In this document: positions 15,380 through 22,514 of the stretch, one piece after another
How positions within the stretch are numbered: the stretch's first letter is position 1
Layout of the letters: each line of letters starts with the position of its first letter
Assembly: GCF_013004605.1 (NCBI RefSeq)
Contig: NZ_JABEMA010000006.1
Coordinates: 1-41,469, forward strand
DNA length: 41,469 nucleotides
Source of the DNA: Pseudokineococcus marinus
GTDB taxonomy: Bacteria > Actinomycetota > Actinomycetes > Actinomycetales > Quadrisphaeraceae
Direction of reading: 5' to 3'
Program-made: the position numbers and the translations under genes
Notes under the pieces: generated by a model
Seen by the model: only the letters and a program-made list of their open reading frames with translations
What the model was told of the DNA's origin: nothing
Database searches by the model: none

Positions 15380-15735
15380 GGCTGCTGCTGGACGCCCAGC
15401 TGCCGGTCCGTCTGGCGCGGGCGCTCACCAGCGCTGGGCACGACGTGGTGCACACCAGCGATCTGCCTCGCGGCAACGCCAGCACCGATCGTCAGGTCCG
15501 TGAGGCTGCCGATCAGCAGGGGCGCGTCGTGGTCACGAAGGACCGCGACTTCCGCGACAGCCACCTGCTGCAGGGGACGCCGAAGCGGCTGCTGCTCGTG
15601 GTGACGGGCAACACGTCGAACGCCGCCCTCCTCGCACTGTTCGAGGCCTACGCCCCTGCCATGGAAGCAGCGTTGGAGGTGTCGGACTTCGTCGAGGTCG
15701 GACCCGAGGCGCTGGTGCAACATCCGCGGCCCTGA
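15376..15735 (+). CDS. DUF5615 PIN-like toxin (VapC45-like)
   Basis: 119 residues from the GTG at 15376, which overlaps the antitoxin stop. Motifs: LLLDAQLPVRLARAL (first acidic residue of the PIN-like site, D-x-x-L-P), GHDVVHTSDLP, and VVTKDRDFRDSH (T-K-D-x-D-F, the second acidic cluster), all as in DUF5615/Mut7-C-like RNases. Probably a ribonuclease held in check by the DUF433 protein. Next to a resolvase and an IS30 element, a usual place for stabilisation modules. Later residues LLLVVTGNTSN and the C-terminus are intact, so it is likely functional. Confidence 0.85.
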   Translation: MRLLLDAQLPVRLARALTSAGHDVVHTSDLPRGNASTDRQVREAADQQGRVVVTKDRDFRDSHLLQGTPKRLLLVVTGNTSNAALLALFEAYAPAMEAALEVSDFVEVGPEALVQHPRP

Positions 15736-15856
15736 GCAGGGCGCTGCCACCGCGCTCCCGACGGCATCTGAGCGGCGCCCAAGCGTCGGTGAGGGCGTCA
15801 TCTCCCCCCTATTCGATGGGCTCGCGGAGCGTCCCGGCTGTCGATCGTCGTCCGGT

Positions 15857-15876
15857 CAGCGTCCCGCTGACGATCG
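15857..15876. repeat. dispersed repeat, copy C (core only)
   Basis: CAGCGTCCCGCTGACGATCG, the core shared with copies A and B, ending 12 nt left of the IS30 terminal repeat. A weaker form lies at 17252-17266 on the other side of the IS. Confidence 0.55.
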
Positions 15877-15888
15877 GCGGTCTCAAAG

Positions 15889-17153
15889 GGTCGTCGCAAC
15901 ACCCCTGCTGAGAGGTGTTGTCGATGTCGAGGTGGAAGCACGAGCAGTGGTTGCGGCAGGAGAAGTTCTGGGAGGGCGCCCGGGCCGGGCTGACGTGGAC
16001 GGCGGCCTGTGAGGCTGCTGGAGTGGACAGGGCGCAGGGCTACCGGTGGCGTCGGGCCCGGGGTGGGCGGATCCCGCCGGCACCGCGGGAGGTCTCGGCT
16101 CGGGTCCTGAGCTTGGAGGAGCGGCTGCGGATCGCCGACCTGCACCTGGCCGGGCACGGGGTGCGGGCGATCGGGCGGGTGCTGGGCCGGGCGGCCTCGA
16201 CGATCAGCCGGGAGCTGACCTGCGCCGGTGTCCCGACCGCTGGCCCGGGCCGGGCCCGCCCCCACCGCGGCAGTGGCGGGGCGTACGAGCCGTACACCGC
16301 CCACCACCGGGCTGCGGCCAGGGCCCGGCGTCCGAAGGTGATGAAGCTCGAGGACCCCGTCGTCGGGGCGCAGCTGTGCGCGTTCGTGACCGCGAGAATG
16401 GACCTGCGCTGGAGCCCGCACCAGATCAGCTGCGCGCTGGTGCGGGACTTTCCCGACCGGCAGGAGATGCGGGTGTCCCCGGAGACGATCTACCAGTCCC
16501 TGTACGTCCAAGGGCGGGGGCACCTGCGCGCTGACCTGCACAAACAGCTCCGCAGTGGGCGGGCGCAGCGCCGGCCGAACACTGCCGCGGCACCGAACGT
16601 CAGAGCGAAGATCCCCGGCGCGATCAGCATCAGCGAGCGGCCACCGGAGGCCGACGACCGCGCCGTCCCGGGCCACTGGGAAGGTGACTTGATCTTGGGG
16701 TCGAACTGCCGGTCGGCGATCGGGACGCTGGTCGAGCGGGCCACCCGGTACGTGCTGCTGGTGCACCTGCCTGGCGCCCACGACGCGGTGAGCGTGGCCG
16801 CGGGGCTGACCGAGACGATCCAGACGCTGCCCGGCCACCTGCGCCGGTCGCTGGCCTGGGACCGCGGCACCGAGATGGCCCGCCACGCCGAGGTGACGCT
16901 GGCGACGGACATGCCGATCTACTTCTGCGACCCGCACTCGCCCTGGCAGCGCGGGTCGAACGAGAACACCAACGGGCTGCTGCGGCAGTACTTCCCCAAG
17001 GGCAGCGACCTGTCGGTGCACTCACCGGAGGACCTGGCCGCCGTCGCTGCGCAGCTCAACGGCCGGCCCCGGATGACCCTCGGCTGGGCCACCCCCGCCG
17101 AAGCGATGAACCGCTTACTGTCCGACCCCGAAAGACCCACTGTTGCAACGACC
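15889..17153 (+). mobile_element. IS30-family insertion sequence
   Basis: Terminal inverted repeats GGTCGTCGCAACA (15889-15901) and, reverse-complemented, GGTCGTTGCAACA (17141-17153) match at 12 of 13 positions. They enclose one transposase gene, and the right repeat lies inside its last codons. True ends may extend a few bases (GGG on the left). A target duplication could not be assigned. The gene appears intact, so the copy is probably recent or active. Confidence 0.8.
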
Positions 17154-17159
17154 ACCTGA
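15924..17159 (+). CDS. IS30-family transposase
   Basis: 411 residues from the ATG at 15924 (MSRWKHEQW), with GAGAGG upstream; the frame opens at 15915. N-terminal HTH regions (ARAGLTWTAACEAAGVD; LAGHGVRAIGRVLGRAASTISREL, the IS30 HTH) are followed by the DDE core: GHWEGDLI (first Asp), SLAWDRGTEM (second Asp) and PHSPWQRGSNENTNGLLRQY with the Glu, in the spacing of this family. WSPHQIS and SPETIYQSLY are typical IS30 signatures. All three catalytic residues are present and no frame disruption was seen. It cuts and moves the element bounded by the repeats at 15889 and 17153. Confidence 0.95.
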   Translation: MSRWKHEQWLRQEKFWEGARAGLTWTAACEAAGVDRAQGYRWRRARGGRIPPAPREVSARVLSLEERLRIADLHLAGHGVRAIGRVLGRAASTISRELTCAGVPTAGPGRARPHRGSGGAYEPYTAHHRAAARARRPKVMKLEDPVVGAQLCAFVTARMDLRWSPHQISCALVRDFPDRQEMRVSPETIYQSLYVQGRGHLRADLHKQLRSGRAQRRPNTAAAPNVRAKIPGAISISERPPEADDRAVPGHWEGDLILGSNCRSAIGTLVERATRYVLLVHLPGAHDAVSVAAGLTETIQTLPGHLRRSLAWDRGTEMARHAEVTLATDMPIYFCDPHSPWQRGSNENTNGLLRQYFPKGSDLSVHSPEDLAAVAAQLNGRPRMTLGWATPAEAMNRLLSDPERPTVATTT

Positions 17160-17285
17160 GCCCGCCACCGCCTACCGATACGCCTTGGCCGGCCGAGGAC
17201 ACCGGCAGCGACGACGACGGGCCGTCCCACATCCGATCGCTGGTTGGCCAGCCCCCGCTGACGATTACCGAGGAGTCGAGGTGGG

Positions 17286-18236
17286 TCAGTGGCTGCGGTG
17301 TTGGAGCTGCTGGAGGTAAGCGTTGTAGGCCTCCAGGTCCGCGTCGCCGTACTGGTCGACGTGGCGGTCACGGGCGCGGGAGCCACGGTCCTCCTCGCGG
17401 TGCCAGCGCACGAAGATGATGAGCAGCAACAACACGGAGGGGATTTCGCCGTAGGACCAGGCCAGGGCGCCGGCCAGTTCCTGGTCGGCGATGACGTCGA
17501 CGCCCCACCCTGGTGGCGGCGCGGCGAAGACGGTGACCAGGGGCGTGACCGAAAGCATTACGATGACGCCGAAGAAGGCGTGCAGGGGCATTTCGAGGAA
17601 CATGTCCGCGGCGCGCCCGAGGTGGCTCTGACGGACCGGCAGCGGGTCGCGGGACAAGACCGCGGCGGTGAACAGGACCCCGGCCGCAAGGAGGGCCAGC
17701 TCCAGCCCGGTGTGCCCGGCCCAGGTGGACAGCACCGAACTGGCCAGGTCGGTAAGGTAGAGCCCGTAGAAGCAGACTAGGAATAGAGGCACCATAAAGG
17801 CTGGGTGCAGCAGCACTCGTCCTGCGCGGGACCTCAGCCCCCAGTGCGCGCCGCACAGCACCATGCGTCCGGCGCCGTGGTGAGGCGTAGCCCGCAGCAG
17901 GAGGGTGCCGGGGCGGCCCAGCACCAGCAGCGGAGGCACAGCCATCATCAACGTCAGCTGCTGGAACATGAAGGCCGAGAACAGGCGCAGACCGTAGCCC
18001 TCGATGCCGAAGCCCATCACCACCACCAGGACTGCGCAGCCGCTAAGGAACGACAGCGTCGCCCATGGCGACCAGCGTCGTCCGGTGGTCCACATCCGCA
18101 CCGCCCCGGCCAGGTAGGCCGTCGCCATCACCACTGCCAGCGCCGGCAGGACGGGCAGTGGTTGCAGGGTCGGGGCGAACAACGTGGCCAGCGAAGGCGG
18201 CGCCGTCGGGACCCATACCGGCCCCCAGGTGTCCAT
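17286..18236 (-). CDS. ctaG: CtaG-type cytochrome c oxidase assembly / copper protein
   Basis: 316 residues with about seven membrane segments. Family features: AYLAGAVRMW, FGIEGYGLRLFSAFMFQQLTLMMAVPPLLVLGRP, GHTGLELALLAAGVLFTAAVL, PLHAFFGVIVML, and the final LAWSYGEIPSVLLLLIIFVRWHREEDR. These match the CtaG (Caa3-type) family, linked to copper insertion into the oxidase or to copper uptake. The ATG at 18236 overlaps the stop of the upstream small gene (TGATG), so it is the last gene of the minus-strand island that starts with lnt. Its presence with thiol-redox and copper genes points to handling of copper outside the cytoplasm. Confidence 0.9.
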   Translation of the reverse strand: MDTWGPVWVPTAPPSLATLFAPTLQPLPVLPALAVVMATAYLAGAVRMWTTGRRWSPWATLSFLSGCAVLVVVMGFGIEGYGLRLFSAFMFQQLTLMMAVPPLLVLGRPGTLLLRATPHHGAGRMVLCGAHWGLRSRAGRVLLHPAFMVPLFLVCFYGLYLTDLASSVLSTWAGHTGLELALLAAGVLFTAAVLSRDPLPVRQSHLGRAADMFLEMPLHAFFGVIVMLSVTPLVTVFAAPPPGWGVDVIADQELAGALAWSYGEIPSVLLLLIIFVRWHREEDRGSRARDRHVDQYGDADLEAYNAYLQQLQHRSH

Positions 18237-18514
18237 CAGCGCACCTCTCCGGCCCTGCTCGCCCCCGGAGCCCTGAGGCTGTGCTCGCCTCGGGAGGAAT
18301 TGCGATTGCGACCCAACGCAGCGGCATCCGGCGCCTCGTGGGCGGGCTCGGGAGCATGGTCCTGGCCTGTGCGTGGACGCTGGCTCTCGTGGGCGTCGAA
18401 CTTGGCCAGGGCTTCGCGTTCGCGGCGGTCACCGTTCAGCATCGATCGGATCACCCACCAGAACAGCAACCCGACGAACAGGCTAGGGGCTAGCGCGGCC
18501 GGGATCCCCAGCAT
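18236..18514 (-). CDS. small single-pass membrane protein
   Basis: 92 residues from the ATG at 18514. One membrane segment (AALAPSLFVGLLFWWVIRSM, about 6-25) is followed by a basic and then polar tail with RREREALAKFDAHES. Overlaps ctaG by 1 nt and follows ccdA by 72 nt, so it probably belongs to this operon. Small one-helix proteins are common partners of ctaG genes in actinobacteria, but no family is recognised. The function is unknown. Confidence 0.65.
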   Translation of the reverse strand: MLGIPAALAPSLFVGLLFWWVIRSMLNGDRREREALAKFDAHESQRPRTGQDHAPEPAHEAPDAAALGRNRNSSRGEHSLRAPGASRAGEVR

Positions 18515-18586
18515 TCTTGTCCTTCCTCTCGCCGTGGTGGGGTGTCGTGCCGGCGCGAGACCTGGACGTCGCGCCGATGTGGACCT

Positions 18587-19405
18587 CTAAAGGAGAGCCC
18601 AGCTGGCGAAACGCGCGCCCAGGGCGCTGGTCCACTGCCCCCACAGGCCGGTGACCAGCAGCAGGCCCACCACGACGAGCAGCGCCCCGCCGGCACGGGC
18701 CAGCACCAGGCGGTGACGGCGCAGGCCCTTCAGGCCCCGGACACCTCGGGCAGCGGCCAGGGCGACCAGGACGAAGGGGATGCCCAGGCCGGCGGCGTAG
18801 GCCGCGGCCAGAACGATGCTGCGACTGCCGGAGCCGGAGACGAAGGCCAGCGAGGTGATCGCCGCAAGCGTCGGTCCCATGCAGGGAGTCCACCCGAGGC
18901 CGAAGGTCACCCCGAGCAGCGGCGCACCAGCCAGACCGGGGCGTGGTCGCACCCGGGCGGTGACCGTGCGCCCCAACACGGGCAACGCGGGTAGGACGCC
19001 GGCGAAGGCCAAGCCGAGCAGGACGACCAATACCCCCAGCACCCGGGCGATCTCACTGGCCCACTGGGTCAAAAGCCCGCCCAGGACTCCTGCGCTGAAG
19101 CCGATGACGATGAACACGACACTGAACCCCAGGACGAACAGCACGGCTCCGGCCAGCAGCCTGCGGCGGCCGCGGCCCTCCAGCCCGCCAGCGCCCACCC
19201 CGGTGTCGGCTTGCCTGGTACCGCCTCCCCCGGTGCTGGCCAGCCCGGTGACGTACCCCAGGTAGCCGGGCACCAGCGGCAGCACGCACGGGGAGGCGAA
19301 GGAGACCAGTCCGGCCAGTGCCGCGACCGGCAGGGCCAGCAGCATCGGCCCGGCGAAGGTGATCGCTCCGAGGGTGTCCGGTGCGGCGTGCAGGACCGGG
19401 CTCAC
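18587..19405 (-). CDS. ccdA: CcdA-like thiol-disulfide electron transporter
   Basis: 272 residues, about six membrane segments. The two redox cysteines of the CcdA/DsbD family are present: SPCVLPLVPGYLG (Cys40) and GWTPCMGPTL (Cys175). The loop between segments one and two is Gly-rich and longer than usual. It carries electrons from cytoplasmic thioredoxin across the membrane, and the TlpA-like lipoprotein encoded directly upstream is its likely acceptor. The GTG at 19405 overlaps the stop of that gene, so the pair is translationally coupled. In cytochrome c maturation such pairs keep the haem-binding CXXC and copper sites reduced. Confidence 0.93.
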   Translation of the reverse strand: MSPVLHAAPDTLGAITFAGPMLLALPVAALAGLVSFASPCVLPLVPGYLGYVTGLASTGGGGTRQADTGVGAGGLEGRGRRRLLAGAVLFVLGFSVVFIVIGFSAGVLGGLLTQWASEIARVLGVLVVLLGLAFAGVLPALPVLGRTVTARVRPRPGLAGAPLLGVTFGLGWTPCMGPTLAAITSLAFVSGSGSRSIVLAAAYAAGLGIPFVLVALAAARGVRGLKGLRRHRLVLARAGGALLVVVGLLLVTGLWGQWTSALGARFASWALL

Positions 19406-20007
19406 GTCGCCTCTTCCAGCGTCTGGGCGATCACCGCGCGCAGCAGGGACGGGTCGATCTGGCCGAGGAAGCGGGCGGTGACCCGTCCCTGACGGTCCAG
19501 CACCAGCGTGGTCGGGGTCGCCGAGGGGGGCAGCGCGCCGTGCAGCGCCTGCACCGCGAGCCCGTCGCGGTCGAGCAGCGAGGGGTAGGGCACGCCGTAC
19601 TGCTCTTCGAAGGCGATGGCCTGAGCAGCCCCGTCACGGGTGTTGATGCCCAGGAAGCGGACCCGGTCCGGGGCGGTCTCGGCCGAGATCACCGCCAGGT
19701 CCGGCGCCTCCTTGCGGCAGGGCCCGCAGGCGGCGAACCAGGTGTTCAGCACGACCACGTCACCACGCCAGTCGGTGATGTCGACCTGCTCACCGGTCAA
19801 GGACTGCCCGGACATCTCGACCGGGTCAGCGCGCTCCTCGGCTGCCAGCTGCACCAAGCTGCCGTCCCCGGCGACGTACCCCTGGTCGACCTGCTGGGTG
19901 CCCCCTGGCGAGGCCGATGTCGCGCAGCCGCTGACACCGACGGCAGCCGCCACGGCCCAGACCGCCACCTTCCACCCGCCGGGCGCGAACCAGCCCACCC
20001 CGGCCAC
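19402..20007 (-). CDS. TlpA/ResA-like thioredoxin lipoprotein
   Basis: 201 residues from a GTG at 20007. Signal sequence with lipobox VSGC (Cys28) predicts membrane attachment on the outer face. The thioredoxin fold (about 60-195) includes VVVLNTWFAACGPCRKEAPDL, with Cys94 and Cys97 in C-G-P-C, and PPSATPTTLVLDRQGRV with the cis-Pro. It receives electrons from CcdA, encoded next with a 4-nt overlap, and should reduce disulfides in cytochrome c or copper-binding partners. The upstream M23 gene ends only 5 nt before its start. As a lipoprotein it is also a possible client of the Lnt encoded in the same island. Confidence 0.92.
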   Translation of the reverse strand: MAGVGWFAPGGWKVAVWAVAAAVGVSGCATSASPGGTQQVDQGYVAGDGSLVQLAAEERADPVEMSGQSLTGEQVDITDWRGDVVVLNTWFAACGPCRKEAPDLAVISAETAPDRVRFLGINTRDGAAQAIAFEEQYGVPYPSLLDRDGLAVQALHGALPPSATPTTLVLDRQGRVTARFLGQIDPSLLRAVIAQTLEEAT

Positions 20008-20012
20008 CGCTG

Positions 20013-21431
20013 TCAGATCCAGCCCATGGGGTCGACGGCGTTGCCGTTGACCCGGACCTCGAAGTGCAAGTGACAGCCGGTCACGGCGCCGGTCTGGCCC
20101 TCGTAGCCGAGGATCTCTCCGCGGGTGACCGTCCCGGAGGTCTTGGTGAAGCCGCTCATGTGGGGGTAAGCGGTCGCGACGGACTGACCGTCGATGAGGC
20201 CGTGGTTGACCACGGTGATGTTGCCGTAGCTGCCGTTGTAGCCGGCCGAGACGATCTCACCGTCCTCGGCGGCACGGATAGGGCTGCCGCACCCGGCGGC
20301 CAGGTCGACACCGGAGTGCATACGCATGTACCCGCGGATGGGGTGCATCCGCATGCCGTACGGGGAGGTGATGCGCCCCTCAGGGCGCCGCAGCGTGCTG
20401 CCGCTGTCACGGCTGGCCGAACGGCTGGCCGCCGAGGGCGCCCGCGAGGCCTGCTCCTGCGGCGCGCTCTGGGCGCTCGCGCGGGCCGCTGCCTCGGCCG
20501 CCTCCGCGGCGGCACGGGCCTTGTCGGCCTCGGCGATCTCGCGGAGCCGGCTGCCGAGGGCATCGGACTCGGCCTGCAACTGGTCCAGGCGGGCCTGCTC
20601 CTCGTCCTGGCGGCTCTCGATGGTGGCGACCGCGGCCTGCCTGCGTACGGCCAGCGCCTCGATCTCGGCCTGGCGGGCGCGGGCGTCGACGGCAGCCTGC
20701 TCGGCGACTTCGGCCTGCTCGCGGGCCTCGGCTTCCAGGGCGGCGACCTGTTCACGGACGGCGTCCAGGCGTGTGGCCGCGCTGGAGCGCACAGCCTGGT
20801 CGGCCTCAGCGGCGGCGAGCAGGCCGGCCTCAGCCGAGGACAGCCCGGAGATCGCCGCGGTCCGAGAGGCGTAGTCCGCCGCATCCTGGGACCCCAACGC
20901 CAGCGACAGCGCCCTGGGGGTGCCGCTGCTGCGGTAGGACTCCGCGGCCAGGCGCCCGATCGCGGCAGCAGAGGCGTCCATCGACTCCTGGCTGGCCTGC
21001 ACGCTTGCCGCGGCGGCGGCCTGCGCGGTCCGCGAGGCGGCCAGCCGGTTGGCGAGCTCCTGCGCAGCAGCCTGCGCGCGAACCTGGACCTCGGCGGCCA
21101 GATCCGCGGCCCGCTGGGCCCCGGGCAGCTGCTCCTGCACGGCGGCGTACTCGGCGTAGGCCGCCGTCAACTCCCTCGAGGTGCCCACGAGGTCCTCCTG
21201 CAACGCCTCCAGAGCCGCGTCGACAGCCTCCTTCTGCACCGCCGGCGCCTGCCCCGCCTCGGGAGCGGGAGCGGCCGTCGCCGGGCTAGCACCGGTGGCC
21301 AGGGACACCACGACCGCAGCACTGACGACCGCCAGGGACCGGCGGGCTTGCGCCCGCCTGCTCGGAGGGACCCGTAGGCGGCTCCCCGGGCGGGTGGGAG
21401 CGGTCCCGACGGATGCGGTGGTGCGCTTCAC
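20013..21431 (-). CDS. M23-family peptidase with long coiled coil (EnvC/NlpD-like)
   Basis: 472 residues from a GTG at 21431. Signal peptide ends near residue 54 (TGASPATAAPA). Residues about 65-320 form a long Ala/Glu/Gln-rich coiled coil. The C-terminal LytM domain (350-472) has GYMRMHSGVDLA (His372, Asp376), YPHMSGF and CHLHFEV (His454-x-His456), which is the full zinc set of active M23 endopeptidases. It should cut cell-wall cross-bridges outside the membrane. Its place between tlpA and the DsbA-like gene is unusual: it may open wall space or act with secreted lipoproteins. Conjugative elements also carry wall hydrolases, so a role in transfer is possible but not supported by position. 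Confidence 0.9.
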   Translation of the reverse strand: MKRTTASVGTAPTRPGSRLRVPPSRRAQARRSLAVVSAAVVVSLATGASPATAAPAPEAGQAPAVQKEAVDAALEALQEDLVGTSRELTAAYAEYAAVQEQLPGAQRAADLAAEVQVRAQAAAQELANRLAASRTAQAAAAASVQASQESMDASAAAIGRLAAESYRSSGTPRALSLALGSQDAADYASRTAAISGLSSAEAGLLAAAEADQAVRSSAATRLDAVREQVAALEAEAREQAEVAEQAAVDARARQAEIEALAVRRQAAVATIESRQDEEQARLDQLQAESDALGSRLREIAEADKARAAAEAAEAAARASAQSAPQEQASRAPSAASRSASRDSGSTLRRPEGRITSPYGMRMHPIRGYMRMHSGVDLAAGCGSPIRAAEDGEIVSAGYNGSYGNITVVNHGLIDGQSVATAYPHMSGFTKTSGTVTRGEILGYEGQTGAVTGCHLHFEVRVNGNAVDPMGWI

Positions 21432-21543
21432 AGGTGTGCGTCCTCAAGATTCGTGAAGGGGTAGGACCGGCACGGCCCCGTGGGCTGGCAGCTGCGGTTG
21501 TCGACGACGCCGACCGCCGTGCTGGTGACGCTGGCGGCGGTCC

Positions 21544-22266
21544 TCACCGCCGCTGCGCGAGGGCCGCGTCGACCTGGGCACGGAAGTCCTCGATGCTCGT
21601 CGGCTCGATGCGCTGGCCGTCGAGGAAAAACGTCGGGGTGGACTGGACCCCCAGGGCCTGCCCGTCGGTGAGGTCGCGCCCCACCCGTGACAGGGTCCCC
21701 GGGTCGGCCACCGCCGCGTCGTAGGCGGCCAGGTCCAGCCCGAGGTCGGCCGCGAAGGTCCGGAACAAGTCGGCCTGGGACTGCTGCTGCTCGCCCCACT
21801 GCGCCTGGGTGGCGTACATGCGCTGGTACATGGCCTCGAAGGCGCCCTGGCCAGCGGCAGCCTCCACGGCCACCGCGGCGTTCTCAGCGTTGGCGTGCCC
21901 GGGCAGAGGGAAGTACCGGGCGACCACGCTCAAGCGGCCGTCGTACTCCTCCCGGATCTGCTCGACGAGCGGGTAGGCCGCCGCGCACGCCTCGCACTCG
22001 AAGTCCAAGAACTCCACCAGCACCGGAGCATCTGGCCCGGCGTCGGACAAGTAGTGGCTGTCCGACGCCACCACCGGCACCTGGGCGCCGGGCGGCGGCG
22101 GCGCGTTGCGGCCACCAGTGACCAGCGTCACCACCACCAAGGCGGCCACCGCGGCCAAGAACCCACCCGCCAGGCCCCCCAGAACCCGACCCGTCCTGTG
22201 AACCCGCCGCTGGACGCGGCTGAGCGCAGCCGCCCCGGCGGGCGGTCGCGCAGGGGTACTGGGCAC
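21544..22266 (-). CDS. DsbA-like thiol oxidoreductase, membrane-anchored
   Basis: 240 residues from a GTG at 22266, chosen because GGAGG lies 6 nt upstream. The frame opens to 22458, but that part is not protein-like. One membrane anchor (about 28-50) is followed by the DsbA/thioredoxin_4 fold: VEFLDFECEACAAAYPL with Cys91 and Cys94 in C-E-A-C, then a helical insert, and GVQSTPTFFLDGQRI with the cis-Pro (STPT). It catalyses disulfide formation or isomerisation in exported proteins. It follows lnt by 248 nt and precedes the M23 gene by 112 nt on the same strand. Confidence 0.92.
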   Translation of the reverse strand: MPSTPARPPAGAAALSRVQRRVHRTGRVLGGLAGGFLAAVAALVVVTLVTGGRNAPPPPGAQVPVVASDSHYLSDAGPDAPVLVEFLDFECEACAAAYPLVEQIREEYDGRLSVVARYFPLPGHANAENAAVAVEAAAGQGAFEAMYQRMYATQAQWGEQQQSQADLFRTFAADLGLDLAAYDAAVADPGTLSRVGRDLTDGQALGVQSTPTFFLDGQRIEPTSIEDFRAQVDAALAQRR

Positions 22267-22514
22267 GGTCGGCCTCCAGGTCAAGGATGTGGTGACGGGC
22301 TGATGCGCAAGCCGGACTGACGTCCGTGACCCGACGGTAACAAAGCAACCTGGGTTGAGGTGTGAGCGGTCGCGCGCCGGTCGGGGCCCGTCTGCACAAC
22401 CGCAGGCAGCCCTCTGCCCGGGCCCCGCGAAGGCACTGGGTGGGTCCTTCGTGCCCAAGAGGCCCCCAGCGGCCTCAGGCAGCGGTAGTGGTGGGCGCGG
22501 TGCTCATGGTCGGC

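Noticed and set aside
15798-17021. Minus-strand 407-residue open frame over the IS30 transposase
   Set aside because: Antisense shadow. The plus strand carries the complete DDE transposase.
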